From Carettochelys insculpta (Eukaryota; Chordata; Testudines; Carettochelyidae), in contig NC_134158.1 of assembly GCF_033958435.1 (NCBI RefSeq), forward strand, positions 10,728,337 to 10,792,336: DNA of 64,000 nucleotides, written 5' to 3'. Position 1 is the stretch's first letter; each line of letters begins with the position of its first letter. The notes beneath the pieces are model-generated. The model was given only the letters and a program-made list of their open reading frames with translations. It was not told where the DNA came from and made no database searches. The translations under genes and the position numbers were made by a program. Shown here piece by piece: positions 25,001 to 37,000 of this stretch.

Positions 25001-28000
25001 TCACCGACCAATCATAGCCTCCGTGCTGCCCGGCTCAGCCCCGGGGTTCGGGTTCGACCCACGACCCCTCTGCTGACCTCTGCCGGGACAAGGAGTCTGC
25101 CCCCCCAGCCTTGGCTCCGCCTTCTACCCCCACGCCCTGCCCCGCCCCTGCCCTGTCCTGCTCCTCTGCCCCTGGCTCCGCCTTCTACCCCCACGCCCCG
25201 CCCCGCCCCGCCCCGCCCTCTGCCCGCCCCCTGCCCGACCCCATGCCTCCAGCTCCTGCCTCTGCCCCACCCCTTGTCACACCCCCACCTTCTCCCCCAT
25301 GACAGGTGTTCGCGGCCATGGACAGCTACGACCTGGGCTGCTCGGCGGGTGGGGGGGCAGACCCGCTGGGGGTGTTCGGAGACGCCGGCCTGGCCCTGCG
25401 TGTGGGGGAGCTGCAGAGCCCACTGTGGGAAGGTGAGCCGGGCGCAGTGGCGGGGTGGGGGTGTGAGCGAGGGGTGGGCTGGGGCGGGGGTGGTGTAGCG
25501 GGGGGTGAGTGAGGGGTGGGCTGGGGGTGTGAGTGAGGGGTGGGGTGGTGCAGCGGGGGGTGAGTGAGGGGTGGGCTGGGGGTGTGAGTGAGGGGTGGGG
25601 TGGTGCAGTGGGGGTGAGTGAGGGGTGGGCTGGGGCAGGGGTGGTGCAGCGGGGGTGAGTGAGGGGTGGGCCAGGGGTGTGAGTGAGGGGTGGGCCGGGC
25701 GCAGTGGCGGGGTGGGGGTGTGAGTGAGGGGTGGGCTGGGGCAGGGGTGGTGCAGCGGGGGATGAGTGAGGGGAGGGGCAGGGCTGGGCGGGCGGGGGGG
25801 TGCCCCAGTCTGACCCCCTGGTGTCTGACCCCAGGGCCAGGCTGCAGGCAGGACCCCCAACGCAGGAAGCGCTCGGTGGACTTCAAGAGGCAGGCCCAGG
25901 AGAGGGGTGAGTCGGGAGGGTGTCTGGGGCCCTGGCACCCGGCTGCCCCCCCATCTCTCTGCCCCCTCGGGTGCCAGACCCCCCGATGTGGGGCTGTGAC
26001 AGGTCCCTCGGCTCCCCTCGTGGCCGTCCCGCCCACCCCACTGCTGGGGGCTCCACACCCAGGACCCAGCACCAGCCTGTCAGCCTGGGCCAATTTTCAC
26101 CACCCCTCTTGGTGCCTTTCCCAGGGCTGAACCCCCCCACCCCCGACAGAGCTCTGGCCCCGCCCCCTCCTGACGCCCCGCCCCTCCCACCTCCGCAGCC
26201 GCGCGGTACCAGGCCGATGCCGTGGCCTTGCGCTGCTGCCAGGACGGGATGACGCGGGTGCCGATGCGCCGGACGTGCCAGGAGCGAACGAAGCGGATCC
26301 AGGGCCCGGACGCCGCCCGCTGCAGGCCGGCCTTCCTCGACTGCTGCAACTTCGCCAGCCACCTGCGCCGCCAGGCCCGGGCATGGGGCTCCGGGGGGCT
26401 GGCCCGGGGTGAGCCCCAGACTGGGGGATGGGTCAGGAGCCAGGACTCCTGGGTTCTCCCCCCGGCGCTGGGAGGGCAGTGGGGGCCGGTGGTTAGAGCA
26501 GGTGCTGGGAGCCAGGACTCCTGGGTTCTCCCTGGCGCTGGGAGGGCAGTGGGGGCTGGTGGTCAGAGCAGGGGGCTGGCAGCCAGGACTCCTGGGTTCT
26601 CCCCCCCGGCGCTGGGAGGGCAGTGGGGGCTGGTGGTTAGAGCAGGGGGCTGGCAGCCAGGACTCCTGGGTTCTCCCTGGCGCTGGGAGGGCAGTGGGGG
26701 CTGGTGGTTAGAGCAGGGGGCCGGGAGCCAGGACTCCTGGGTTCTCCCCCCTGGTGCTGGGAGGGCAGTGGGGGCTGGTGGTTAGAGCAGGGGGCCGGGA
26801 GCCAGGACTCCTGGGTTCTCCCCCCCGGCGCTGGGAGGGCAGTGGGGGCTGGTGGTTAGAGCAGGGAGCCGGGAGCCAGGACTCCTGGGTTCTCCCCCCC
26901 GGCGCTGGGAGGGCAGTGGGGGCCGGTGGTTAGAGCAGGGAGCCAGGACTCCTGGGTTCTCTCTATGCTGTGGGCGGAGCCTAGGCTGCTGGGATGGGGG
27001 GCTGTTCCCAGCTGGCTGCTGATTCCCCTCCCCCCCCACCCCCAGTGAACGTCGAGGAGGACGAGGAGAATTTCTTCGACGAGGATTTTGTGGTGACCCG
27101 GAGCGTCTTCCCTGAGAGCTGGCTGTGGAAAACCTTCACTGTGGATCGCAGCAGCCGGTCAGGGACCCCGGCCCTCCCCCCAGTGCACAGCCCTCCCACC
27201 ACATGGGGAAACCTCCCCCCAGGGTCCCCCTTCCCAGGTATCCCCCAGGTGGCTCCAGGCATCTCTCGTGGGGCCCCGCCACTGACCACCCCCTGGTCTC
27301 TCTCCTGCAGGCAGAGCCATCTGGTGCCGGACTCCATCACCACGTGGGAGATCCAGGCTGTCAGCATGTCACCCAGCACCGGTTTGTCCGTCCGTCTGCC
27401 TCCCGTCCCCACTTCTGTGCCCGTCCGTCCCCCTGTCCGTCTGTCAGTCAGCCTCTTGTCTGTCCCCTTGTCTGTCCGTCTCAGTCAGCCCCTTGTCTGT
27501 CCGTCCGTCTGCCTCCCGTCCCCACTTCTGTGCCCGTCCGTCCCCCTGTCCGTCTGTCAGTCAGCCTCTTGTCTGTCCCCTTGTCTGTCCGTCTCAGTCA
27601 GCCCCTTGTCTGTCCGTCCGTCTGCCTCCCATCCCCCCTTCTGTGCCCCTCTCCATCCCCGTCTGTCTGTCAGCCCCTTGTCTGTCCCCCCGTCCATCCC
27701 CTTGCCTGTCCGTCCGTCCGTCCATCCCTCCTTCTGTGCTCCTCTCCGTCCCCCTGTCTGTCTGTCTCAGTCAGCCCTTTGTCCGTCCCCCCGTCCATCC
27801 CCTTGTCTGTCCGTCCGTCCGTCCATCCTTCTGTGCTCCTGTCTGCCCCCCGTCTGCCTGCCTGCCCCTCGTCTGTCCTTTAATCTGTTCGTCTGTTTTT
27901 GATACTGTCTCCCACAACGTGCTTGTCCATAAGTTGAGGAGATATGGGTTGGATCCATGGACTATAAGATGGATAGAAAGCTGGCTTGATGGTCGGGCCC

Positions 28001-31000
28001 AACGGGTAGTGGTCAGTGGCTCAGTATCTGGATGGCGGTCGGTTTCAAGCGGAGTGCCGCAAGGCTCGGTTCTGGGCCTGGTGTTAGTCAACATCTTTAT
28101 TAACGACCTGGATGAGGGACTGGGTTGCACCCTCAGCAAGTTTGCGGATGACACAAAACTAGGGGGAGAGGTAGATATGCTGGAGGGTAGAGAGAGAATC
28201 CAGAGGGACCTGGATAAATTGCAGGACTGGGCCAAAAGAAATCTGCTGCGGTTCAATAAGGAGAAGTGTTGAGTCCTGCACCTGGGGCGGAAGAATCCCA
28301 AACATTGTTACAGGCTGGGGACCGACTGGCTCAGCAGCAGTACGATGGAAAGGGACCTAGGGGTTACGGTGCATGAAAGGCTGGATGTGAGTAACCAGTG
28401 GGGCCCTCGTAGCCAAGGCGGCTAACGGCACATACTGGGGTGCATTAGGAGGAGCATTTCGAGCAGAGCTAGAGAAGTGGTTGTTCCCCTCTATTCGCAC
28501 TGGTGAGGCCACAGCTGGAATATTGTGCCCAGTTTTGGGCCCCCCAGTATAAAAAGGAGGTGGATTTGCTGGAGCAGGTTCAGCGGAGGGCAACAAACAT
28601 GATTCAGGGGCTGGAGCACAAGGCCTATGAGGAGAGGCTGGGGGATTTGGGCTTGTTTAGTTCACAGAAGAGAAGACTTAGAGGTGATTTAAGAGCAGCC
28701 TTCAACTTCCTGAAGGGGAGCTCTAAAGAGGAGGGTGAGAAACTGCTCTCAGTGGTGTCAGACGGCAGAACAAGGAGCAATGGTCTGACGCTGAAGGGGG
28801 AGAGGTGCAGGTTGGATATTAGGAAAAACTCCTTCCCCAGGCGGGTGGTGAAGCACTGGGATGTGTTGCCTAGAGAGGTGGTGGATTCTCCATCCCTAGA
28901 GGTTTCTAAGTCCCGGCTAGACAAGGTCCTGGCTGGGATGACTTAGTGGGGGTTGATCCTGCTTTAGGCAGGGGGCTGGACTCAGTGACCTCCTGAGGTC
29001 CCTTCCAGCCCTGGGAGTCTGTCCCCCCCTCGTCCGTCCCCCCTTCCCTCCCTCCGTGCTCCCTGCTCCGTCCGTCCATCCCTCCCTCCGCCCCCAGGCC
29101 TCTGCGTCTCTGACCCGATCAGCGTCCGCGTCTTCCAGGAGTTCCACGTCTCGCTGCGGCTGCCCTACGCCGTGAAGCGCTTCGAGCAGCTGGAGCTGCG
29201 CCCCGTCCTGTACAACTACTGGCAGCAGCCTGTCGATGTGAGGGGCCTCGGCCGGGCCTGCCCCCGGCACCCCCCACCCCACCCCACCCCACCCGCGGCC
29301 CCTGCCCCACCCACCTGCCCATGGCCCCTGCCCCCCCCCAGCGCCCCCTCCCACCCCACGGTGCCTGCACCCCCCCTGCCCTGCCTGCAGCCCCTACACC
29401 CCCCCAGGACCCCTTTCCACCCCACGGTGCCTGCACCCCATTGGGACCGTCCCTCCTGCCTGCAGCCCCTGCACCCCACCCAGGACCCCTTCCCCACCCC
29501 CCACGGCGCCTGTCCCCCCCTTGGGACCGTCCCTCCTGCCTGCAGCCCCTACACCCCCCAAGGACCCCTTTCCACCCCACGGTGCCTGCACCCCATTGGG
29601 ACCGTCCCTCCTGCCTGCAGCCCCTGCACCCCACCCAGGACCCCTTCCCCACCCCCCACGGCGCCTGTCCCCCCCTTGGGACCCCCCCTCCCGCCCCATG
29701 GCCCCCTGCCCCACCTGTGGGCCCGGCACCCCTTTCCACCCCATGGCCCCTGCACCCCCCTGGCACCCTTCCTCCCGCCCCACGGCCCCTGCCAGCCCAG
29801 TCCTGCCCCCCACAGCTCTTGCCCCCCCCCGGTGTCCCTCCCTCCCACCCCGCAGCCCGTGGGGGTCTCAGCTCCGCTCTCTGGCAGGTGTCGGTGCACC
29901 TGGAGCGTGTGGAGGGGATCTGTGCTCCGGCGACGGGGAGCCCGGGGCGCCGACAGGTTGTGCAGGTGCCAGCCCAGGGGGCACTGGCTGTGCCCTTCAC
30001 CGTGGTGCCCATGGGTGCTGCTGAAATCCCCATCACGGTAACAGCCGTGGTGATGGTCCAGGGCTTCGGGGACAGCATCCGCCAGAACCTGCGGGTGGAG
30101 GTGAGGGGGGCTGAGCCCCACGGAGCCCCTGTGCCCTCCCCCACCCCACTCCATTGGAACTGAGCTGACCCCCATCTCTCCCCCAGAGGGAAGGCGCTGC
30201 CCACCTGGAGGAGCGGAGCTACTCGCTGGACTTGAAAAGTGAGTGACCCCCAGGGGCGTGACAGGAGCTAGGGGAGTCCCAGGGCCAGGAGGGGGTGTGG
30301 GCGCCGCCGGGGTCAGAGGTGGGTGGAGGTCCAGGGGGCTGGAGGGGGGTGGCTGGGGGCTGCCCATATCCTGACTCCTGTGCCCCACAGAGAGGCCCAG
30401 CCGCATTCTGGAGATCCCGGCGCAGCTGCCCCCCAACTCCGTGCCCCAAGGGGACTTCAAGATGAGTGTCCGTGCCACAGGTGAGAGCCGCCCCCGTCCC
30501 AAGGGCGACAGGCGGTGAGACAGGCCGGTGAGATGGGCCAGTGACACCTCCAAGCAGAGACTGGCCCTCTTGCTGACCCGTTGCCCAGGCCGCCCCTCGG
30601 GCAGGCTGGTTCCTCTGGGTCAGGGGCAGCATCAGTGTGGTGGCGGTGACGCTGTCTCTCCCCCCCGGTGACACTGTGTCTCTACCCCGGCGCGCTGTGC
30701 GGGAGGCGCGGTGACGCTGTGCGGGGGAGGCGCGGTGACGCTGTCTCTCTGCCCCGGTGATGTTGTGTGGGGAAGGCGCAGTGACGCTGTCTCTCTGCCG
30801 AGGCGCGGTGACACTGTGTGGGGGAGGTGCAGTGAGGCTGTGTCTCTGCCCCGGCGCGCTGTACGGGAGGCGCGGTGACGCTGTCTCTTTGCCCCGGCGC
30901 GCTGTGCGGGGGAGACACGGTGACGCTGTGCGGGAGGCGCGGTGACGCTGTGCGCGGGAGGCGCGGTGACGCTGTCTCTTTGCCCCGGCGCGCTGTACGG

Positions 31001-34000
31001 GAGGCGCGGTGACGCTGTCTCTTTGCCCCGGCGCGCTGTGCGGGGGAGACACGGTGACGCTGTGCGGGGGAGGCGCGGTGACGCTGTGCGGGGGAGGCGC
31101 AGTGACGGTCTCTTTGCCCCGGCGCGCTGTGCGGGGGAGGCGCGGTGACGCTGTCTCTTTGCCCCGGCGCGCTGTGCAGGGGAGGTGCGGTGACGCTGTC
31201 TCTTTGCCCCGGCGCGCTGTGCGGGGGAGGCGCGGTGACGCTGTGCGGGGGAGGCGCAGTGACGGTCTCTTCGCCCCGGCGCGCTGTGCGGGGGAGGCGC
31301 GGTGACGCTGTGCGGGGGAGACGCGGTGACGCTGTCTCTTTGCCCCGGCGCGCTGTGCGGGGGAGGCGCGGTGACGCTGTGCGGGGGAGGCGCAGTGACG
31401 GTCTCTTCGCCCCGGCGCGCTGTGCGGGGGAGGCGCGGTGACGCTGTGCGGGGGAGACGCGGTGACGCTGTCTCTTTGCCCCGGCGCGCTGTGCAGGGGA
31501 GGCGCGGTGACGCTGTGCAGGGGAGGCGCGGTGACGCTGTGCAGGGGAGGTGCGGTGACGCTGTCTCTTTGCCCCGGCGCGCTGTGCGGGGGAGGCGCGG
31601 TGACGCTGTGCGGGAGGCGCGTTGATGCTGTCTCTTTGCCCCGGCGCGCTGTGCGGGGGAGGCACGGTGATGCTGTGCGGGGGAGGTGCGGTGACACTGT
31701 CTCTTTGCCCCGGCGCGCTGTGCGGGGGAGGCGCGGTGACGCTGTGCGGGGGAGACGCGGTGACGCTGTGCGGGAGGCGCGTTGATGCTGTCTCTTTGCC
31801 CCGGCGCGCTGTGCGGGGGAGGCGCGGTGACGCTGTGCGGGAGGCGCGTTGATGCTGTCTCTTTGCCCCGGCGCGCTGTGCGGGGGAGACACGGTGACGC
31901 TGTGCGGGAGGCGCGGTGACGCTGTGCGGGAGGCACGGTGACGCTGTGTCTCTGCCCCGGTGCGCTGTGCGGGAGGCGCGGTGACGCTGTCTCTCTGCCC
32001 CGGTGCGCTGTGCGGGGGAGACACGGTGACGCTGTCTCTCTGCCCCGGTGCGCTGTGCGGGGGAGACGCAGTGACGCTGTGCGGGAGGCGCGGTGACGCT
32101 GTCTCTCTGCCCCGGTGCGCTGTGCGGGGGAGACGCGGTGACGCTGTGCGGGAGGCGCGGTGACTCGCTCTCTCTCTTCCCCGGCCGGCCGCAGTGGACG
32201 AGGCGGTGGACACGCTGGAGAACTCGCTCTCGGCTGCCGGGGTGGCGGAGCTGCTGCGGGTGCCGCGGGGCTGTGCGGAGCAGACGATGGTCTACATGGC
32301 TCCTGGGCTGTACGCCATGCGCTACCTGGACGAGACGGAGCAGTGGGCCCAGCTGAAGGCCGAGCGCAAGGAGGAGGGGCTGCAGATCCTGCGCCAGGGT
32401 GAGCGGCAGGGGCGGGGCGGGTGTGGCGTCTCCCGGGGCACCAGCGAGAAGGTTTGAGCGGGACCAAGTGCTTAGCACAGGGCTCCCGACTGCCCGGGCT
32501 GGGGGCGGGAGAGCTCGGTGCTTCGCGCTGGCCTGCTGAGCCCGGGCTGTGGAGCTCAGCCCTCGGGGGCCGCGATTGGAAAACCCAGCAAAGGGAGGGC
32601 GCCCGGTCCTGCCACGAGGGCCGGGTCTGGATTCACTGAGCTGCCGAGGTCCCGTCTAGCCCCGGGAGGAGCGTCCTACGCTGCCAGACTCCACGTGCGT
32701 TACACGGCGCCCGCCCGGCCCTTCCTGCGCACGCCGGCCCCGCCGCACGGGCGAGTGGTTGTGAAAACCCATCGCCCCAAATCCGCACCGGTTCCCCCAG
32801 CCCCAGGGCAGCGATACCTCAGCTCTGGCCCCCAGAGCGCCGGGCCTGGCCTTTGGCATCTCCTGTCCGAAGGGTTAACCAGTGTAGAGCTCCCTGGCGG
32901 CTCCCGCACAGACCGAGCACGCCGCCGGCCTCAACCAGCCGAACCCTCCTGTGCGAGGCCGGGTCCTCGGCCTCCGGCCGGCTCGCAGCAGCGCCGAGCA
33001 TCACGGAGGGAGCTCAGGGCCCCTTTGTCCCTGTGCCCGTGGGGAGGGGGGACCCATTCATCTCACTCGCTGTGGGAAGGTCCCTCCCAAAACAGAGCCT
33101 GTCTCACAAGCAGGTCCCTGTCCATGGCCTCATCACCGCAGCCTGGCTGGTCTGACCGTGCCCAGCACCGTCTCTCGGATGTGGCTCAGCACCTGACGAG
33201 CCCCCCCAGGCGGTGCTGACGCCCCCCAAGGTCCCAGGAGCCAACATCCGACGCGCACACCAGCAAACCCAAACACGACACTCATGTGTCACCAGCCGGC
33301 CACAGCCCCCACCCCCACCATGGTGCATAGGGTTTGGTGCCAACCCCAGAGACCAGTGGGCGAGGAGGCTGGTGGGTGGGGCATGTGAGGGCGCGGGTCG
33401 GGGTGGGGACAGGTGGGCATGAGAGGCCTGGGCGCCAGTGGCACTTCTGTGCATGGGTCCTGGCAAGAGGGGGGCAGAGGTCGGTGCAACGGTCTGTGCA
33501 AGGGGGTGGGCACAGGTAGGGGGTGGGAGGGTCCGTGCGAGGGGGCGGGCACAGGTAGGCAAGAAAGTCTGTGGGAGGCCAGAGGTAGGGGCGAGGGTTC
33601 GTGCGAGGGGGCGGGCACAGGTTAGGAGCGAGGGTCCGTGAGAAGGGGCAGCACAAATAGATGTGAGGGTCCGTGCGAGGGGGCGGGCACAGGTTAGGGG
33701 TGCGAGGGGGCGGGCACAGGTTAGGAGCGAGGGTCCGTGCGAAGGGGCAGCACAAATAGATGTGAGGGTCCGTGCGAGGGGGCGGGCACAGGTTAGGGGC
33801 GGGAGGGTCCATGCGAAGGGGTGGCACAGGTTAGGGGCGAGGGTCCGTGCGAGGGGGCAGGCACAGGTTAGGGGTGGGAGGGTCCGTGTGAAGGGGCGGC
33901 ACAGGTAGATGTGAGGGTCCGTGCGAGAGGGCGGGCACAGGTTAGGGGTGGGAGGGTCCGTGCGAGGGGGCGGGCACAGGTTAGGGGTGGGAGGGTCCGT

Positions 34001-37000
34001 GCGAGGGGGCGGCACAGGTTAGGAGCGAGGGTCCGTGCGAGGGGGCGGCACAGGTAGATGTGAGGGTCCGTGCGAGGGGGCGGGCACAGGTTAGGGGTGG
34101 GAGGGTCCGTGCGAGGGGGTGGCACAGGTTGGGGCGAGGGTCCGTGCGAGGGGAGGCCGAAGAGGCTGCACACGCTGGCTGAAGCCATGGGCTGAGCTCT
34201 AGGTTGCGTACTCACCTCCCCTCAGTTTACACACCTTCTGGCCAGCCCTTGCACACCGGTGCACCCCCATTGCACGGCTGCCTGTTGCACAGGCAGGCCC
34301 AGGCGGGAGCACAGCAGGGCACGGAGGAGGGGAGCTGAGCCCCCCCCTAACCGCCCTCCCGCCCCCCAGGCTACGAGCGGATCCTGACGTTCCGCAAGGC
34401 GGACGGCTCCTACGGCGCCTGGCTGCACAGGCCCAGCAGCACCTGGTGAGCCGCCCAGGCTGGGGGGCTGCCTGCCGGGGAATCCCAGGGCTGGATCTGG
34501 GCTGGGGGGGCTGCTGGGGGGGTGCCCATCAAGGAGGAAGGGCCAGACAATGGCTGGGGGGGCCTGAGGGGGGTTCCCATCCTGAGTGGTGGCGGGGGGC
34601 CTCTGAAGGGGGTTTCTGTCCCTGGGGAAGGGCCGGGGGATCGGAGGGGGGCTCCCATCCATGAGGCTGGGCGGTGGCGGCAGCTGCTCTGTGACCCCGG
34701 GCCGGGCCCCCTCCCCCTCCCACAGGCTGACGGCGTTCGTGGTGAAGGTGCTGGCGCTGGCGCGTGAGTACCAGGCTGTGGACGAGGCCGGGATCCGAGA
34801 ATCGGTGACATGGCTGCTGGGGAACCAAAAGCCCAACGGCTCCTTCCACGACCCACAGCCCGTCATCCACCGGGAGATGCAGGTGACCTCGCGCACGCGC
34901 ATCACTGCTTTGTACGCTCCCTCGTGCGCTGCACCTCGCACGGGTTCACTCCCCTTGCACGGGGCTGCTTTTCGTGCTGTTCTTAAACGCTTTATAGTGA
35001 CTTGCACAACTTGTACATTCACGCTGCATCCCTCACACCTGTCACGAGCCTCCACCCACTCACTGGGATGTAGCACTTTCGCCCGTGCTACTTGCCACTC
35101 CCTGCCGTGTCACACACCCACATGTGCACAAGAGCCAGTGCAGTGCCCCCGCACGCTCGCTGCCCTGGTGTGCAAGGTCCAGAGCTCTCATTTGCAGGTG
35201 GGGGTCACACCAGCATGGCTGCACGCCATGAGTTCCACTGCCCTCGGCTCGCCCAGCCGTGAGCTCCACGCGGCAGGCGTGCTTACCCCCGCTTGGGCGT
35301 GCCGTGCACGCTGAGGACCGGCTCACGCTGCGCACGGGGGATTTGCATACGCTGCTGCCCCGTAGTGATGCGCTCCCGTCCGACGCTCGTCCAAGCGACC
35401 CTCCTGGAGCTGCGCCACGCCTTGCGCCTGACACACGCAGCCGGGGCACGCCGATGCGCACGCTCAGGTGCACCGTCCTGGCGCACGCTCAACCCCCCTC
35501 CCTGCAGGGCGGCGTCGGGGGCCAGCAGGGCGCTGTCTCGCTCACGGCCTTCGTGGTGGCGGCCCTGAAGCAGGCGCAGGCGCTGTACGGGGGGCCGGAG
35601 TCACCTGAACAGGAGCAGCTGGGACGCCTGGTACGGGCTGGGGGGGACAGGCCGGTGCTGGCGGTTGGGATGGGCGGGAGACGGGGGGAGGGTGGGACAG
35701 GCCTGTGCTGTCGGGCAGGCGCTGTGAGGGCGATGGGATTGGGGGCCCTGACTCGATTTCCCCCTCCAGAGGAGCAGCCTGGCCCGTGCCACGCGGTACC
35801 TGGCAGCAGCGGTGGAGCACCAGGACCTGGACCGCTACCCACTGGCCATCGCGGCCTATGCCCTGTCCCTGGCCTCCGACAACGAGACGGCCATCGCGGC
35901 CGCCGACTCCCGGCTCCGGGCCCTCGCCTCGCAGGACAAGGGTGCGCGTGGCCTGCCGCTGCCGCCTGCCGCCGCCTGCTCCCGCCACCCCCGCTGCCGC
36001 CTGCCGCCGCCTGCTCCCGCCACCCCCGCTGCCGCCTGCCGCCACCTGCTCCCGCCACCCCCCGCTGCCGTCTGCCGCCGCCTGCTCCCGCCACCCCCGC
36101 TGCCGCCTGCCGCCACCTGCTCCCGCCACCGTTGTCTGCTCCTGCCGCCGCCGCCCCCCGCTGCCGCCTGCCGCCGCCTGCTCCCGCCACCGTCCTCTGC
36201 TCCTGCTGCCGCCACCCCCGCTGCCGCCTGCTCCCGCCACCCCCGCTGCCGCCTGCCGCCACCTGCTCCCCGCCACCGTTGTCTGCTCCTGCTGCCGCCG
36301 CCCCCACTGCCCGCCTGCCTCTGCCTGCTCCCGCCACCCCCCACTGCCGCCTGCTGCCGCCGCCTGCCTCTGCCTGCGCCCGCCACCATCGTCTGCTCCT
36401 GCCGCCGCCGCCCCCCGCTGCCGCCTGCCGCCGCCTGCTCCCGCCACCGTCCTCTGCTCCTGCTGCCGCCGCCCCCGCTGCCGCCTGCTCCCACCACCCC
36501 CGCTGCCAGCCTGCCTCTGCCTGCTCCCGCCACCCCCGCTGCCGCCCTGCCGCCTGCTCCCGCCACCGTCGTCTGCTCCTGCCACCGCCCGCCCCCGCTG
36601 CCGCCGGCCTGCTCCCGCTGCCGCCTGCCGCCGCCTGCTCCCGCCACCGTCCTCTGCTCCTGCTGCCGCCGCCCCCGCTGCCCGCCTGCTCCCACCACCC
36701 CCGCTGCCGCCTGCCGCCGCCTGCTCCCGCCACCCCCGCTGCCGCCTGCCGCCGCCTGCTCCCGCCACCCCCGCTGCCGCCTGCCGCCACCTGCTCCCGC
36801 CACCGTTGTCTGCTCCTGCCGCCGCCGCCCCCGCTGCCGCCTGCCGCCGCCTGCTCCCGCCACCCCCCGCTGCCGCCTGCCGCCACCTGCTCCCGCCACC
36901 GTTGTCTGCTCCCTGCCGCCGCCGCCCCCGCTGCCGCCTGCCGCCGCCTGCTCCCGCCACCGTCCTCTGCTCCTGCTGCCGCCACCCCCGCTGCCGCCTG

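Noticed and set aside
27893..28944. A functional reverse transcriptase gene in C4 intron 19
   Set aside because: The CR1 copy lacks its 5' half, has a stop at 28270 and a later frameshift.
30219..32467. Minus-strand frames of about 600-660 codons in C4 intron 23
   Set aside because: They are translations of the CpG-rich minisatellite, present in three frames at once.
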